From Caldovatus sediminis (lineage in GTDB: Bacteria > Pseudomonadota > Alphaproteobacteria > Acetobacterales > Acetobacteraceae), in the NCBI RefSeq assembly GCF_014644455.1, contig NZ_BMKS01000008.1, forward strand, positions 119,660-183,659: 64,000 nucleotides of DNA, written 5' to 3'. The translations under genes and the position numbers were made by a program. Shown here one piece after another: positions 18,214 to 26,118 of this stretch. The first letter of the stretch is position 1; every line of letters begins with the position of its first letter. Below the pieces are notes generated by a model. It was not told the DNA's origin. It was given only the letters and a program-made list of their open reading frames with translations, and searched no databases.

Positions 18214-18588
18214 ATGTCCCTGGCGCCCGCGCCCCGCTCGCTCTGCGCCGTCTGCCGGCGGCCGGAGCGCGGCTTCGGCTGGTTCGACCCGATCTCCTCG
18301 AAGCCGCCGCGGCCTTCTGCGTCATTCTGCTCCATCACCTGCCAGGCGTGGTGGACGCTGTTGGCGAGGCGCTGCATCGCCATGGTTGACCTCACCGAGC
18401 AGGAGCGCGCCGCCCTCCGCGCCGCGATGCGCGCGATGGCCGAGGTGATGGCCGAGATCGGCTGGAGCACCGCGCTGAACGCGCTTTCGGAGCAGCAGGT
18501 GCTGACGCTGGCGGAGGTCGCGGTCGGCGCCTTCCAGGACGCGATGCGCGCCTCCGCCTCCCCCTCGTCGCCGGAGGTGCCGTTCTGA
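18214..18588 (+). CDS. DUF6511-type phage protein with N-terminal zinc motif
   Basis: 124 residues, ATG 18214 with GGGGAG upstream. The first 50 residues hold four cysteines (CAVCRRPERGFGWF then FCSITCQAW), a likely treble-clef zinc knuckle. The rest is a helical segment, MVDLTEQERAALRAAMRAMA and WSTALNALSEQQVLTLAEV, which I associate with DUF6511 proteins of alphaproteobacterial phages. It ends with the acidic EVPF tip. The stop overlaps the ATG of the nuclease gene by one base. Function unknown. Confidence 0.7.
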   Translation: MSLAPAPRSLCAVCRRPERGFGWFDPISSKPPRPSASFCSITCQAWWTLLARRCIAMVDLTEQERAALRAAMRAMAEVMAEIGWSTALNALSEQQVLTLAEVAVGAFQDAMRASASPSSPEVPF

Positions 18589-19349
18589 TGGCGGAGCCCG
18601 GTCTCGACTTCAACCACCGCCCGAAGCCGCCGACGCCGGCGGAGGCGATCAACGCGCTGATCGACGCGGCCCTGGTGGCGGAGAACGGCACCCGGCCGCG
18701 CCGGGAGTACCTCGGCGGCTCCCGGCTCGGCGATCCCTGCGCGCGGCGGCTGCAGTACGAGCTCCTCGACGTCCCCCGCGACCCGGAGACCGCCTTCTCG
18801 GGCCAGACGCTGCGGATCTTCGCGGTGGGGCACGTCTTCGAGGACCTCGCCATCGGCTGGCTCCGCCGCGCCGGCTTCGACCTCCGCACCCGCAGCCGCG
18901 CCGGCGAGCAGTTCGGCTTCTCCGTCGCCGGCGGGCGCGTGCAGGGGCACATCGACGGCGTGGTCGTTGCGGTCCCCACACCGGCGCAGGGCGTGGTCGC
19001 CGTGCCGGCGCTGTGGGAGTGCAAGTCGGCCAACGCCCGGAACTGGAAGGAGATGGTCCGGCGCGGCGTCGCCGCGGCCAAGCCGATCTACGCGGCGCAA
19101 ATCGCCCTCTACCAGGCGTATATGGGCCTGACCGACGCGCCGGCCCTGTTCACCGCGGTGAACAAGGACACCAGCGAGCTTTACCACGAGTTGGTGCCCT
19201 TCGACGGGGCGCTGGCCCAGGCCACCAGTGACAAGGCGGTGCGCGTCCTGCGGGCCTGCGACGCCGGCGAGTGGCTGCCGCGCGTCGCGGGCGAGCCCGA
19301 GCACCTCGAGTGCGTCCGCTGCCCCTGGCGCAGGCGGTGCTGGTCGTGA
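18588..19349 (+). CDS. Cas4-like PD-(D/E)XK exonuclease
   Basis: 253 residues. The catalytic core shows GHIDGVVV (the D of the motif, about residue 121) and LWECKSAN (E-x-K, about 143). A cysteine at 51 (GDPCARRLQYE) together with C242, C245 and C251 (CVRCPWRRRC) makes the four-cysteine iron-sulfur cluster layout of Cas4/AddB-type nucleases. In phages these act as recombination exonucleases with annealing proteins such as the Sak4-like gene upstream. No CRISPR array or cas1/cas2 is nearby, so a CRISPR role is unlikely. The 3-prime end overlaps the primase start (GTGA). Confidence 0.8.
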   Translation: MAEPGLDFNHRPKPPTPAEAINALIDAALVAENGTRPRREYLGGSRLGDPCARRLQYELLDVPRDPETAFSGQTLRIFAVGHVFEDLAIGWLRRAGFDLRTRSRAGEQFGFSVAGGRVQGHIDGVVVAVPTPAQGVVAVPALWECKSANARNWKEMVRRGVAAAKPIYAAQIALYQAYMGLTDAPALFTAVNKDTSELYHELVPFDGALAQATSDKAVRVLRACDAGEWLPRVAGEPEHLECVRCPWRRRCWS

Positions 19350-21742
19350 GCGCCGCCGAGGTGATGCCGCCCATGCCGGTCGCCCCCGATCCCGCGATGG
19401 TCGCGGCCTATGCCGACATGGTCTTCGGCTGGTGCGAGGGCTGGGTCGCGGTCCGCGCGCTGGCCGAGAAGGGTGGGCCCGACCGCGCGCCGCACACGCC
19501 CTTCCTGTCGGCCGATGCCGATCTGCCGGCGAAGCTCGCCGTGCAGGCGCAGTGGGCCGCCGAGGCGGGCATGGCGCTCTACGTCATCCCCGGCACGGTC
19601 GCCGCGCCCGGCCAGGCCAGCGCCGAGCACGTCACGCAGATGCAGGTGGTGCTGGTCGACCTGGACGGCGGTGACATCGCTGCAAAGCGAGCGCACCTCC
19701 TCCAGCACCTCGGCCCGCCCAGCCTCGAGGTCGCCTCGGGCGGCGTCACGCCGGAGGGGCAGGAGAAGCTCCACCTCTACTGGCGGCTGACCGAGCCGGC
19801 CACCGGCGAGGACCTGGCGACGGTGTGCCGGCTGCGCCACGCGATCGCCGCGAAGGTCGGCGGCGATCCGGCCTTCCGCTCGGCGCACCAGCCGATCCGC
19901 GTCGCCGGCTCCGTCCACGCGAAAGGTGGCCTGAAGCGCCTCGTGGCGATCCGCCCCGCCAGCGGTCCTGATCGCGACCTGACCGAATTCGCCGAGGCGG
20001 TGCTGGCGATGCCGCCACTGCCGGGGGTCGGGGCCGAGGCGGCGTCCGATGGCAGGGATGACCCGCTGGACTTCAACGGCGCGAGCGCCGGCCGCGGTGA
20101 CGTCACCGAGCTCTTCGGCCAGCAGGTGCGCGAGGGCGGCGCCGATGGCGTCACCCGCTTCGAGGCCCTCTCCCGCATCATCGGCTACTGGATCCGCCGC
20201 CGCCAGGACGGCTTCGTCACCGCGGCCCAGGCCTGGCAGGAGATCCAGGACTACAACGCCGCCCGGATAACCCCGCCCTGGCCCGAGGACCGCTTGCGCC
20301 GGGAGGCGGAACGGCTGTGGCGCAGGGCAGAGGCGAGCCACGTCGGCCCGGACGCCGCCGACCTTGAACATGACGAAGGCGGCGGTGCCGGCTCCGGCGA
20401 TGATGGCCTACTACCGATCGGCTTCACCGAGGACGCGCTCGCCGCCGAGTTCAGCGCCCTGCATGGCGAGGACTGGCGCCACGTCGCGGTCTGGGGCGCC
20501 TGGCTCACCTGGACCGGATGCCGCTGGGAGCGCGAGGGCACGCTGCGCGCCTTCGATCTGGCCCGCCGCGTCTGCCGCGCCGCCGCCAACCGCGCGAACA
20601 ACGCCAGGGTCCGGACGAAGCTCTCACAGGCCTCGACGGTCGCCGCCGTCGAGCGCCTGGCGCGCGCCGATCGCCGCCACGCCACCACCCCCGAGGTCTG
20701 GGACTGCGACCCCTGGCTGCTCAACACCCCGACGGGCGTCGTGGATTTGCGCAGTGGCGCGCTCGCCCCGCACGACCGCGCCCTCGGCATGACCAGGATC
20801 ACCGCCGCCGCGCCGGGCGGCGACTGCCCGGCCTGGCTCGCCTTCCTCGCTCAGGTGACGGGCGGCGACGCCGAGCTGCAGGCCTATCTCCGGAGGGTGG
20901 TCGGCTACGCGCTCACCGGCGTCACCACCGAGCACGCGCTGTTCTTCCTCTACGGCACCGGCGCGAACGGCAAGTCGGTCTTCGCCAACACGCTGACGGC
21001 CCTGCTCGGCGATTACGCCACGGTCGCGCCGATGGACATGTTCATGGCGACCACCGGCGATCGCCACCCGACCGACATGGCCGGGCTGCGCGGCGCCCGC
21101 ATCGTCACCTCGATCGAGACCGAGCAGGGCAGCCGGTGGGCCGAGAGCAAGCTGAAGGCACTCACCGGCGGCGACCGCATCACCGCGCGCTTCATGCGAC
21201 AGGACTTCTTCGAGTTCACCCCGCAGTTCAAGCTGCTGGTCGCGGGCAACCACAAGCCCTCCATCCGCAACGTCGACGAGGCGATGCGGCGGCGGCTGCA
21301 CATGGTGCCGTTCACGATCACGATCCCTCCCGCCCGGCGCGACAAGCGGCTGCCGGAGCGGCTGCTGGCCGAGCGCGACGGCATCCTCGCCTGGGCGCTG
21401 CAGGGCTGTCTTGAGTGGCAGCGGGTCGGCCTCCGCCCCCCGGCGACCGTCCTGGCGGCCACCGACGAGTACTTCGAGGCCGAGGACGCCTTCGGGCGCT
21501 GGATCGAGGAGTGCTGCGAGCGTGGCAGCCAGCATTGCGAGGCGACCGCAGCGCTCTACGCGTCATGGAAGGCGTGGGCCGAGGCCAGCGGCGAGTTCGT
21601 CGGCTCGATCAAGCGCTTCTCGCAGACGCTCATCGCGCGCGGCTTCGCACCCCATCGCACCAGCACGCTCCGCTCCTTCATCGGGCTCCGTCTCCGCGAA
21701 CCCATCGCGGGCGTCCCGTCCTCCAACAGCATGGAGTTCTGA
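19346..21742 (+). CDS. Phage D5-type primase-helicase
   Basis: 798 residues from GTG 19346. The N-terminal half contains a RepB-like/AEP-type primase region (VVLVDLDGGDIAAKRAHLLQ with acidic residues; RSAHQPIRVAGSVHAKGGLK). The C-terminal half is a poxvirus D5/P4-type superfamily 3 helicase: D5_N-like LTWTGCRWEREGTLRAFDLA, Walker A YGTGANGKSVFAN (about 535-547), sensor region KLLVAGNHKPSIRN, then a C-terminal wing FGRWIEECCERG. It primes and unwinds the phage origin. Possible origin-like repeats start immediately downstream (21780-21876). Confidence 0.9.
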   Translation: MSAAEVMPPMPVAPDPAMVAAYADMVFGWCEGWVAVRALAEKGGPDRAPHTPFLSADADLPAKLAVQAQWAAEAGMALYVIPGTVAAPGQASAEHVTQMQVVLVDLDGGDIAAKRAHLLQHLGPPSLEVASGGVTPEGQEKLHLYWRLTEPATGEDLATVCRLRHAIAAKVGGDPAFRSAHQPIRVAGSVHAKGGLKRLVAIRPASGPDRDLTEFAEAVLAMPPLPGVGAEAASDGRDDPLDFNGASAGRGDVTELFGQQVREGGADGVTRFEALSRIIGYWIRRRQDGFVTAAQAWQEIQDYNAARITPPWPEDRLRREAERLWRRAEASHVGPDAADLEHDEGGGAGSGDDGLLPIGFTEDALAAEFSALHGEDWRHVAVWGAWLTWTGCRWEREGTLRAFDLARRVCRAAANRANNARVRTKLSQASTVAAVERLARADRRHATTPEVWDCDPWLLNTPTGVVDLRSGALAPHDRALGMTRITAAAPGGDCPAWLAFLAQVTGGDAELQAYLRRVVGYALTGVTTEHALFFLYGTGANGKSVFANTLTALLGDYATVAPMDMFMATTGDRHPTDMAGLRGARIVTSIETEQGSRWAESKLKALTGGDRITARFMRQDFFEFTPQFKLLVAGNHKPSIRNVDEAMRRRLHMVPFTITIPPARRDKRLPERLLAERDGILAWALQGCLEWQRVGLRPPATVLAATDEYFEAEDAFGRWIEECCERGSQHCEATAALYASWKAWAEASGEFVGSIKRFSQTLIARGFAPHRTSTLRSFIGLRLREPIAGVPSSNSMEF

Positions 21743-21745
21743 CCC

Positions 21746-22360
21746 ATGGCACCACCGTCCCGGGCAGGGATGACCGGTTGTGACGGATTGACGCGTCACT
21801 CACCCATTGATGCTCCACGCGCGCGCGTGCGCGCGCACGTGACGGGGATTTCCGGAGCCAACGTCATTTGCGTCACGGGCGGCAGCAGGCCGACCCGAAC
21901 CCTGCTCGCCCTCGACCTCGGCAGCACCCTCGGCTGGGCGGTGCGGCTGCCCGACGGCAGCATCACCTCCGGCACCGCCGCCTTCCGGCCCGGCCGCTTC
22001 GAGGGCGGTGGCATGGGCTGGCTGCGCTTCTGCCGGTGGCTCGACGACATGGCCGCCTCCGCCGGCCCGCTCGGCAGCGTCGTCTTCGAGGAGGTGCGGC
22101 GCCACGCCGGCACCACCGCCGCCCATGTCTATGGGGGTTTCCTCGCGCATCTGACCGCCTGGTGCGAAGGCGCCGGCGTCCCCTACCAGGGCGTTCCGGT
22201 CGGCACGATCAAGCGCTTCGCCACCGGCAAGGGCAATGCGCCGAAGGAGGCGGTGATCGCCGCCATGCGGGCCCGCGGCTTCGCCCCGCACGATGACAAC
22301 GAGGCGGACGCGCTGGCCCTGCTGCTGTGGGCGATCGACGCCCGGGGCGGTGCCCAGTGA
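21746..22360 (+). CDS. RuvC-like Holliday junction resolvase
   Basis: Up to 204 residues. The conserved domain starts at about residue 53 with LLALDLGSTLGWAV, the first RuvC/RNase H-fold aspartate. It continues with VVFEEVRRHAGTTAAHVYGG, VPYQGVPVGTIKRFATGKGN (phage RuvC pattern, K before the G-K/N) and ends NEADALALLLWA (last acidic pair). The N-terminal 50 residues are non-conserved-looking and overlie repeats and an alternating purine-pyrimidine tract, so the true start may be GTG 21839. Resolves branched DNA before packaging. Its stop overlaps the following GTG. Confidence 0.85.
   Translation: MAPPSRAGMTGCDGLTRHSPIDAPRARVRAHVTGISGANVICVTGGSRPTRTLLALDLGSTLGWAVRLPDGSITSGTAAFRPGRFEGGGMGWLRFCRWLDDMAASAGPLGSVVFEEVRRHAGTTAAHVYGGFLAHLTAWCEGAGVPYQGVPVGTIKRFATGKGNAPKEAVIAAMRARGFAPHDDNEADALALLLWAIDARGGAQ
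21780..21876. repeat. Repeated GTGACG hexamers with alternating (CG) tract: possible origin
   Basis: Four copies of GTGACG in both orientations lie within 97 bp: 21780-21785 and 21794-21799 (an inverted pair with 8-nt spacer), 21839-21844, and 21871-21876 (inverted). Between them, 21816-21841 is a perfect 26-bp run of alternating pyrimidine-purine, mostly CG/CA, which is prone to Z-DNA. The block lies just after the primase-helicase gene. Iteron-like repeats there are common at phage origins, but this is inference; they could also be regulator sites for the downstream gene. Confidence 0.4.
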
Positions 22361-22584
22361 GGCTGCCCGGCGCGCCGGCGCTCCCGCGCTGTCCGCTTGG
22401 CCGCGAGCCGAGCCCCGCCAACGCCGCCGACCTCGAGGCCATGCGCCGGCGCGTCTGGCGCGAGCAGGGCGTCGTCGCCCTCCGCCTCGAGGACATCACC
22501 GATCCCCGGCTCCGCCAGGCCCTCACCAACGAAGCGATGCGGCGCTGGGGGCCGCGCAACGGAGGCACGCGCCATGGCCGCTAA
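22357..22584 (+). CDS. Small hypothetical phage protein
   Basis: 75 residues from GTG 22357, which overlaps the resolvase stop. After a proline-rich start, PANAADLEAMRRRVWREQGV and VALRLEDITDPRLRQALTNE form helices, and the end is basic. No recognised domain. It overlaps the start of the next gene (22574) by 11 bp and belongs to the same early operon. Confidence 0.6.
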   Translation: MRLPGAPALPRCPLGREPSPANAADLEAMRRRVWREQGVVALRLEDITDPRLRQALTNEAMRRWGPRNGGTRHGR

Positions 22585-23119
22585 GCGCAGGAAGAAGCCC
22601 CGCGTCCAGCAGGAGAGCCTCGGCACGCCGAGCAGGTGGCGGCTGCAGCATGGCGACTTCACCGAACCCGTGCGCGAGGCCGATCCGGAAACCGGCACGC
22701 CGGTCCTGCACCGCCGTGCCATCGACACGCTGGGCCTGATGCTCGCCAACGGCACCATCACCCAGGAAATGCACGATGCGGGCGCGGTATTCCGGCGGCA
22801 GTTCCGTGCGGCTGCGCTGGATGGGCTGCGGGGTGCGGCCCTGGTCCGCCTTTCGGCCGCGACGGGCGAAACGATGACCGAGCGGCAGGTCCAGGCCCGT
22901 CGCCAAGTCGCCGCTGCACTGGACGTGCTGGGCGGCCAGGGCGGGGCGGCAGGTAGCTGCGTCTGGCACGTCGTCGGCCTCGAGTACTCGGTCCGCGAGT
23001 GGGCCATGCGACGGGGGTGGGGCGGAAGGTCCGTGCCAGCGAGCCAAGCCCAGGGGATGCTGGTCGCTGCACTGGCCGTTCTGGCGGCCCACTATGGTCT
23101 GATCCCGCACCGAATTTGA
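22574..23119 (+). CDS. DUF6456-like phage protein
   Basis: 181 residues from ATG 22574. A basic N-terminus (MAAKRRKKPR) is followed by helical segments MLANGTITQEMHDAGAVFRR, then a C-terminal block, AALDVLGGQGGAAGSCVWHV, GLEYSVREWAMRRGW and LVAALAVLAAHYGL. The ending W-x-V-V-G-L-x-x-S-V-x-E-W ... L-x-x-L-A-x-H-Y-G is the pattern of DUF6456 proteins. Its role is not known to me; members sit in early or late-regulator regions. End of the early operon, followed by a 77-bp gap. Confidence 0.65.
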   Translation: MAAKRRKKPRVQQESLGTPSRWRLQHGDFTEPVREADPETGTPVLHRRAIDTLGLMLANGTITQEMHDAGAVFRRQFRAAALDGLRGAALVRLSAATGETMTERQVQARRQVAAALDVLGGQGGAAGSCVWHVVGLEYSVREWAMRRGWGGRSVPASQAQGMLVAALAVLAAHYGLIPHRI

Positions 23120-23196
23120 GGCGCCTCTGGGACCCGAAGCCATCGATTCACGTTTCAGCGGATGCATGGTAGTCAGGGGGTAGGAAGGAGGACTGT

Positions 23197-23916
23197 GTGA
23201 ACGCCATCCCCGCATCGCTTGGAATCTACAGTGTGCAGGATGCGGCCCGGTTGACGGGGGTGCCGCCGCGCCAGATCCGTGGCTGGCTGCTGGGGTATGC
23301 CCAGCGAAAGGGCAAGGCGCCTGCCGGGCCTGTACTCCGTCGTCAGCATGAACTGCGTGCTGGTGAGTTGGCGCTGGGCTTTCTCGATCTTCTTGAAGTC
23401 GCGTTCCTCGGCCGGCTCGTGCGCGCAGCCGAGGCCCAGGGACGCGCCCCCAGCTGGAAGGCAATTCGTACCGCTGCCGAGACGGCGAGGCGGGTGCTGA
23501 ACACCGACCATCCGTTTGCGGTGCGGCGCATCCACACGGACGGCAAGCGGATCTTCGCAGAGGCGCAGCAGGCCACGGGAGATCGTGCACTCTATGATCT
23601 CGTCGGCGACAACTTCGCCATCTACGATGTCGTGGTCGACAGCTTTGTCGCGAGCGTAGAGTACGAGGAGGATACGCCGCGACGCTGGACACCAGATAGC
23701 CGCTTTGACCGAATCGTTGTGGATCCACGGCGCGCTTTCGGTAGGCCTGTTGAGGCAACGAGTGGAGCACCCGCCGAGGCGCTCTTCGATGCCTGGCGCG
23801 CAGAGAAGGGCAACGCGGCGAAGGTCGCCGCCTTCTACGGGACCGATGCGGCCGGCGTGCAGCAGGCCGTGCGCTTCACCCTGGGTGCTGATGCTCCATT
23901 GCCGATGGCCGCGTGA
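23197..23916 (+). CDS. DUF433-type antitoxin with N-terminal HTH
   Basis: 239 residues from GTG 23197, preceded by a strong AAGGAGGA. The N-terminus (GIYSVQDAARLTGVPPRQIR, GWLLGY) is a MerR-like helix-turn-helix. The C-terminus (FDRIVVDPRRAFGRPVEAT, then AEKGNAAKVAAFYGTDAAGV, QQAVRF) is the DUF433 domain, the antitoxin half of a pair with DUF5615 PIN-like toxins. The next gene encodes such a toxin and overlaps by 4 bp. Probably binds the toxin and represses its own promoter. It lies between phage early genes and methyltransferases, so it is phage cargo. Confidence 0.8.
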   Translation: MNAIPASLGIYSVQDAARLTGVPPRQIRGWLLGYAQRKGKAPAGPVLRRQHELRAGELALGFLDLLEVAFLGRLVRAAEAQGRAPSWKAIRTAAETARRVLNTDHPFAVRRIHTDGKRIFAEAQQATGDRALYDLVGDNFAIYDVVVDSFVASVEYEEDTPRRWTPDSRFDRIVVDPRRAFGRPVEATSGAPAEALFDAWRAEKGNAAKVAAFYGTDAAGVQQAVRFTLGADAPLPMAA

Positions 23917-24338
23917 GGATTGCGTTCGACGAAAACACACCGCGTGTAGTTGCTCACGCGGTCAAGCTCATCGCAGAAGCCGAGATGGCTGGCTCGACAG
24001 AGCCGCTTGAAGTCGTTCACGCCCACGACCTCGTGGCGCGTGGGACGTTTGACGTGCCGCTGATCCAGCAGGTTGCCGATGGCACGCACAGGCGTGCTGC
24101 CTTAATCACCAGCGACAAATCGATGCGCACACGACAGCACGAGCGTGCTGCCTTCACTGACACCGGCTGCATCGGCATCGTTCTCCGAGGGGGCTGGAAC
24201 CATGCGTCGATGTGGGAACGCGCTCGATATTCGCTGTTGTGGTGGACGACCTGGATGGAGGCTGTCGCGTCGTCTGCACCGGGTGTGCTCTGGCAGTGCC
24301 CATGGTCGACGAAGCCGAAGGCGCTGCAACGCTTCTGA
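23913..24338 (+). CDS. DUF5615 PIN-like toxin
   Basis: 141 residues from GTG 23913 (GTGA overlap with the antitoxin). It starts MRIAFDENTPRVVAHAVKLI, containing the first PIN acidic residues (DEN), continues VVHAHDLVARGTFDVPLIQQ and ALITSDKSMRTRQHERAAF, the PIN signature (S/T-D). Ends LLWWTTWMEAVASS and WQCPWSTKPK. PIN-fold toxins are metal-dependent RNases. A competing 60-codon frame at 24212-24394 was not accepted. The 290 bp that follow, to 24630, contain no gene I can support. Confidence 0.8.
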   Translation: MRIAFDENTPRVVAHAVKLIAEAEMAGSTEPLEVVHAHDLVARGTFDVPLIQQVADGTHRRAALITSDKSMRTRQHERAAFTDTGCIGIVLRGGWNHASMWERARYSLLWWTTWMEAVASSAPGVLWQCPWSTKPKALQRF

Positions 24339-24630
24339 TCTGCGCGCACGTAGAAGAAGGAACCGCAGCGAAAGAATGTCGCGTTGCCCACTGAAACTCG
24401 CGTGGGCTACTCTTCGGACACTCGTTGAATTGCGCGCGCGCCACGGCTGAACAGCCACTCCACGGGGCGATGGCGACCGTGGCTCGCGAGCCGCAGGGTC
24501 CTTCCTGGGCCTGGCGTATGCGGGGGGCGGAAGCGCGCGAGGTTCCTAGCGTCAGCCCCGTTTTCCAGGTTGCCAGCGCCGCCCGGTTGCCAGCCGCGGC
24601 GCCCTCCGTTCCACCCTCACGCAGGTGCCG

Positions 24631-26118
24631 ATGCCCCAGGCCCCATGGGCCGCGAGCGCCGTCGAGGCGCGCGCGGTCGCCGCGCTGCTGCCCTATGCCG
24701 GCAATGCGCGCACGCATTCGCCCGAGCAGGTGGCGCAGATCGCGGCCAGCATCCTCGAGTTCGGCTTCGTCGCGCCGGTGCTGGTGGACGAGCGCGGCGA
24801 GCTCATCGCCGGCCACGGCCGGCTGCTGGCGGCGCAGTCCCTCGGCCTCGCCACGGTCCCGACGATCGTCCGCGCCGGCCTCACCGAGGCGCAGAAGGCC
24901 GCCTATCGGCTGGCCGACAACCGCATCGCGCTGAACGCCGGCTGGGACGAGGCGCTGCTCGCCGCTGAGGTGGCGAAGCTGCGGGAGGCAGGCGGCATCG
25001 ACCTGGCGCTGACCGGCTTCGACGGCGCGGAGATCGAGCGGCTGCTCGCCGGGCTGGAGGCGGTGGCCACCGAGCCTGGCAACGGGGCGGTTGCCAGCCC
25101 GGCGGTTGCCACCGGCAACCCGCCAGACGAGGGGGTGGGGGAGGGCGAGGCGGCCGAGGACCCGGCCGACGCCGAGCCCGTGCCGCCGCGCCAGGCGGTC
25201 ACCCGCCCGGGCGACCTCTGGCTGCTTGGCGCGCACCGGCTGCTCTGCGGCGACAGCACCCATGCTGCCTCGGTCGCCCGCGTGATGGAGACGGAGCGCG
25301 CGGCGCTGCTCTTCACCTCGCCGCCCTACGGGAACCAGCGAGACTACACCACCGGCGGCGTCTCGGATTGGGATGCGCTGATGCAGGGCGTGTTCCAGCA
25401 TCTCGACGCCGCGCTCCGCCACGATGGCCAGGTGCTGGTGAACCTCGGCCTGATCCACCGCGAGGGGGAATGGCAGCCCTACTGGCAGGGCTGGCTCGAC
25501 GGGATGCGGGCGCAGGGCTGGCGGCGCTTCGCCCTCTACGCCTGGGACCAGGGGCCCGGCCTGCCGGGGGACTGGAACGGCCGCCTCGCGCCGGCCTTCG
25601 AGCTGGTCTTCCACTTCAACCGCGAGGCGCGGCAGGCGAACAAGATCGTCCCCTGCAAATGGGCCGGCACGCCGAACAAGGGCAGCGGCCTGCGCGCCGC
25701 CGACGGCGAGGTGAAGGCCTACACCCACATCGGCCTGCCCGTGCAGGAGATGCGCATCCCCGACAGCGTGCTGCGCATCACGCGGCATAAGGGGCGGGGG
25801 ATCGAGACCGAGCACCCGGCGGTGTTCCCCGTCGCCCTGCCCGAGTTCCTGATGCGCGCCTACACGGACGAGGGCGACACCGTGTTCGAGCCGTTCGGCG
25901 GCTCCGGCACGACCATCCTGGCGGGGCAGCGCACTGGGCGGCGCGTCTGCGCCATCGAGCTTGCTCCTGCCTATGTCGACCTGGCGATTGCCCGCTGGCG
26001 GATGCTGCATCCCGCACTGCCGGTGACGCTGGCCGACGACGGGCGCGATTACGACGCCGTCGCCGCGGCGCGTGCGGGCGACGCCGTCCAGGCGGGGGAG
26101 GCGGCGCATGCTGCCTGA
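24631..26118 (+). CDS. ParB-domain DNA methyltransferase fusion, copy 1
   Basis: 495 residues from ATG 24631 (GTG 24625 also possible). Residues 10-130 form a ParB/Srx-like nuclease domain: LLPYAGNARTHSPEQVAQIA, LVDERGELIAGHGRLLAAQ, LTEAQKAAYRLADNRI. After an acidic linker comes a beta-class DNA methyltransferase: catalytic TSPPYG (about 229) and SAM-binding FGGSGTTILAGQ (about 421). Phage ParB-MTase fusions methylate phage DNA, probably to resist host restriction such as the hsd system in this window. N4-cytosine versus N6-adenine cannot be told from TSPPY alone, though TSPPY is more usual for N4-cytosine. It overlaps copy 2 by 11 bp. Confidence 0.88.
   Translation: MPQAPWAASAVEARAVAALLPYAGNARTHSPEQVAQIAASILEFGFVAPVLVDERGELIAGHGRLLAAQSLGLATVPTIVRAGLTEAQKAAYRLADNRIALNAGWDEALLAAEVAKLREAGGIDLALTGFDGAEIERLLAGLEAVATEPGNGAVASPAVATGNPPDEGVGEGEAAEDPADAEPVPPRQAVTRPGDLWLLGAHRLLCGDSTHAASVARVMETERAALLFTSPPYGNQRDYTTGGVSDWDALMQGVFQHLDAALRHDGQVLVNLGLIHREGEWQPYWQGWLDGMRAQGWRRFALYAWDQGPGLPGDWNGRLAPAFELVFHFNREARQANKIVPCKWAGTPNKGSGLRAADGEVKAYTHIGLPVQEMRIPDSVLRITRHKGRGIETEHPAVFPVALPEFLMRAYTDEGDTVFEPFGGSGTTILAGQRTGRRVCAIELAPAYVDLAIARWRMLHPALPVTLADDGRDYDAVAAARAGDAVQAGEAAHAA

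Noticed and set aside
14505..18389. A 1294-codon plus-strand frame over the phage early operon
   Set aside because: Arg/Ala/Pro-rich with no domains, out of phase with the helicase and ATPase genes whose motifs are clear.
18588..19349. CRISPR adaptation role for the Cas4-like nuclease
   Set aside because: No repeat array and no cas1/cas2 within the window; phage recombination context explains it.
24212..24394. 60-codon plus-strand frame near the DUF5615 toxin end
   Set aside because: Looks protein-like but overlaps the C-terminal conserved part (WQCPWS) of the toxin in another frame; the toxin reading is better supported.
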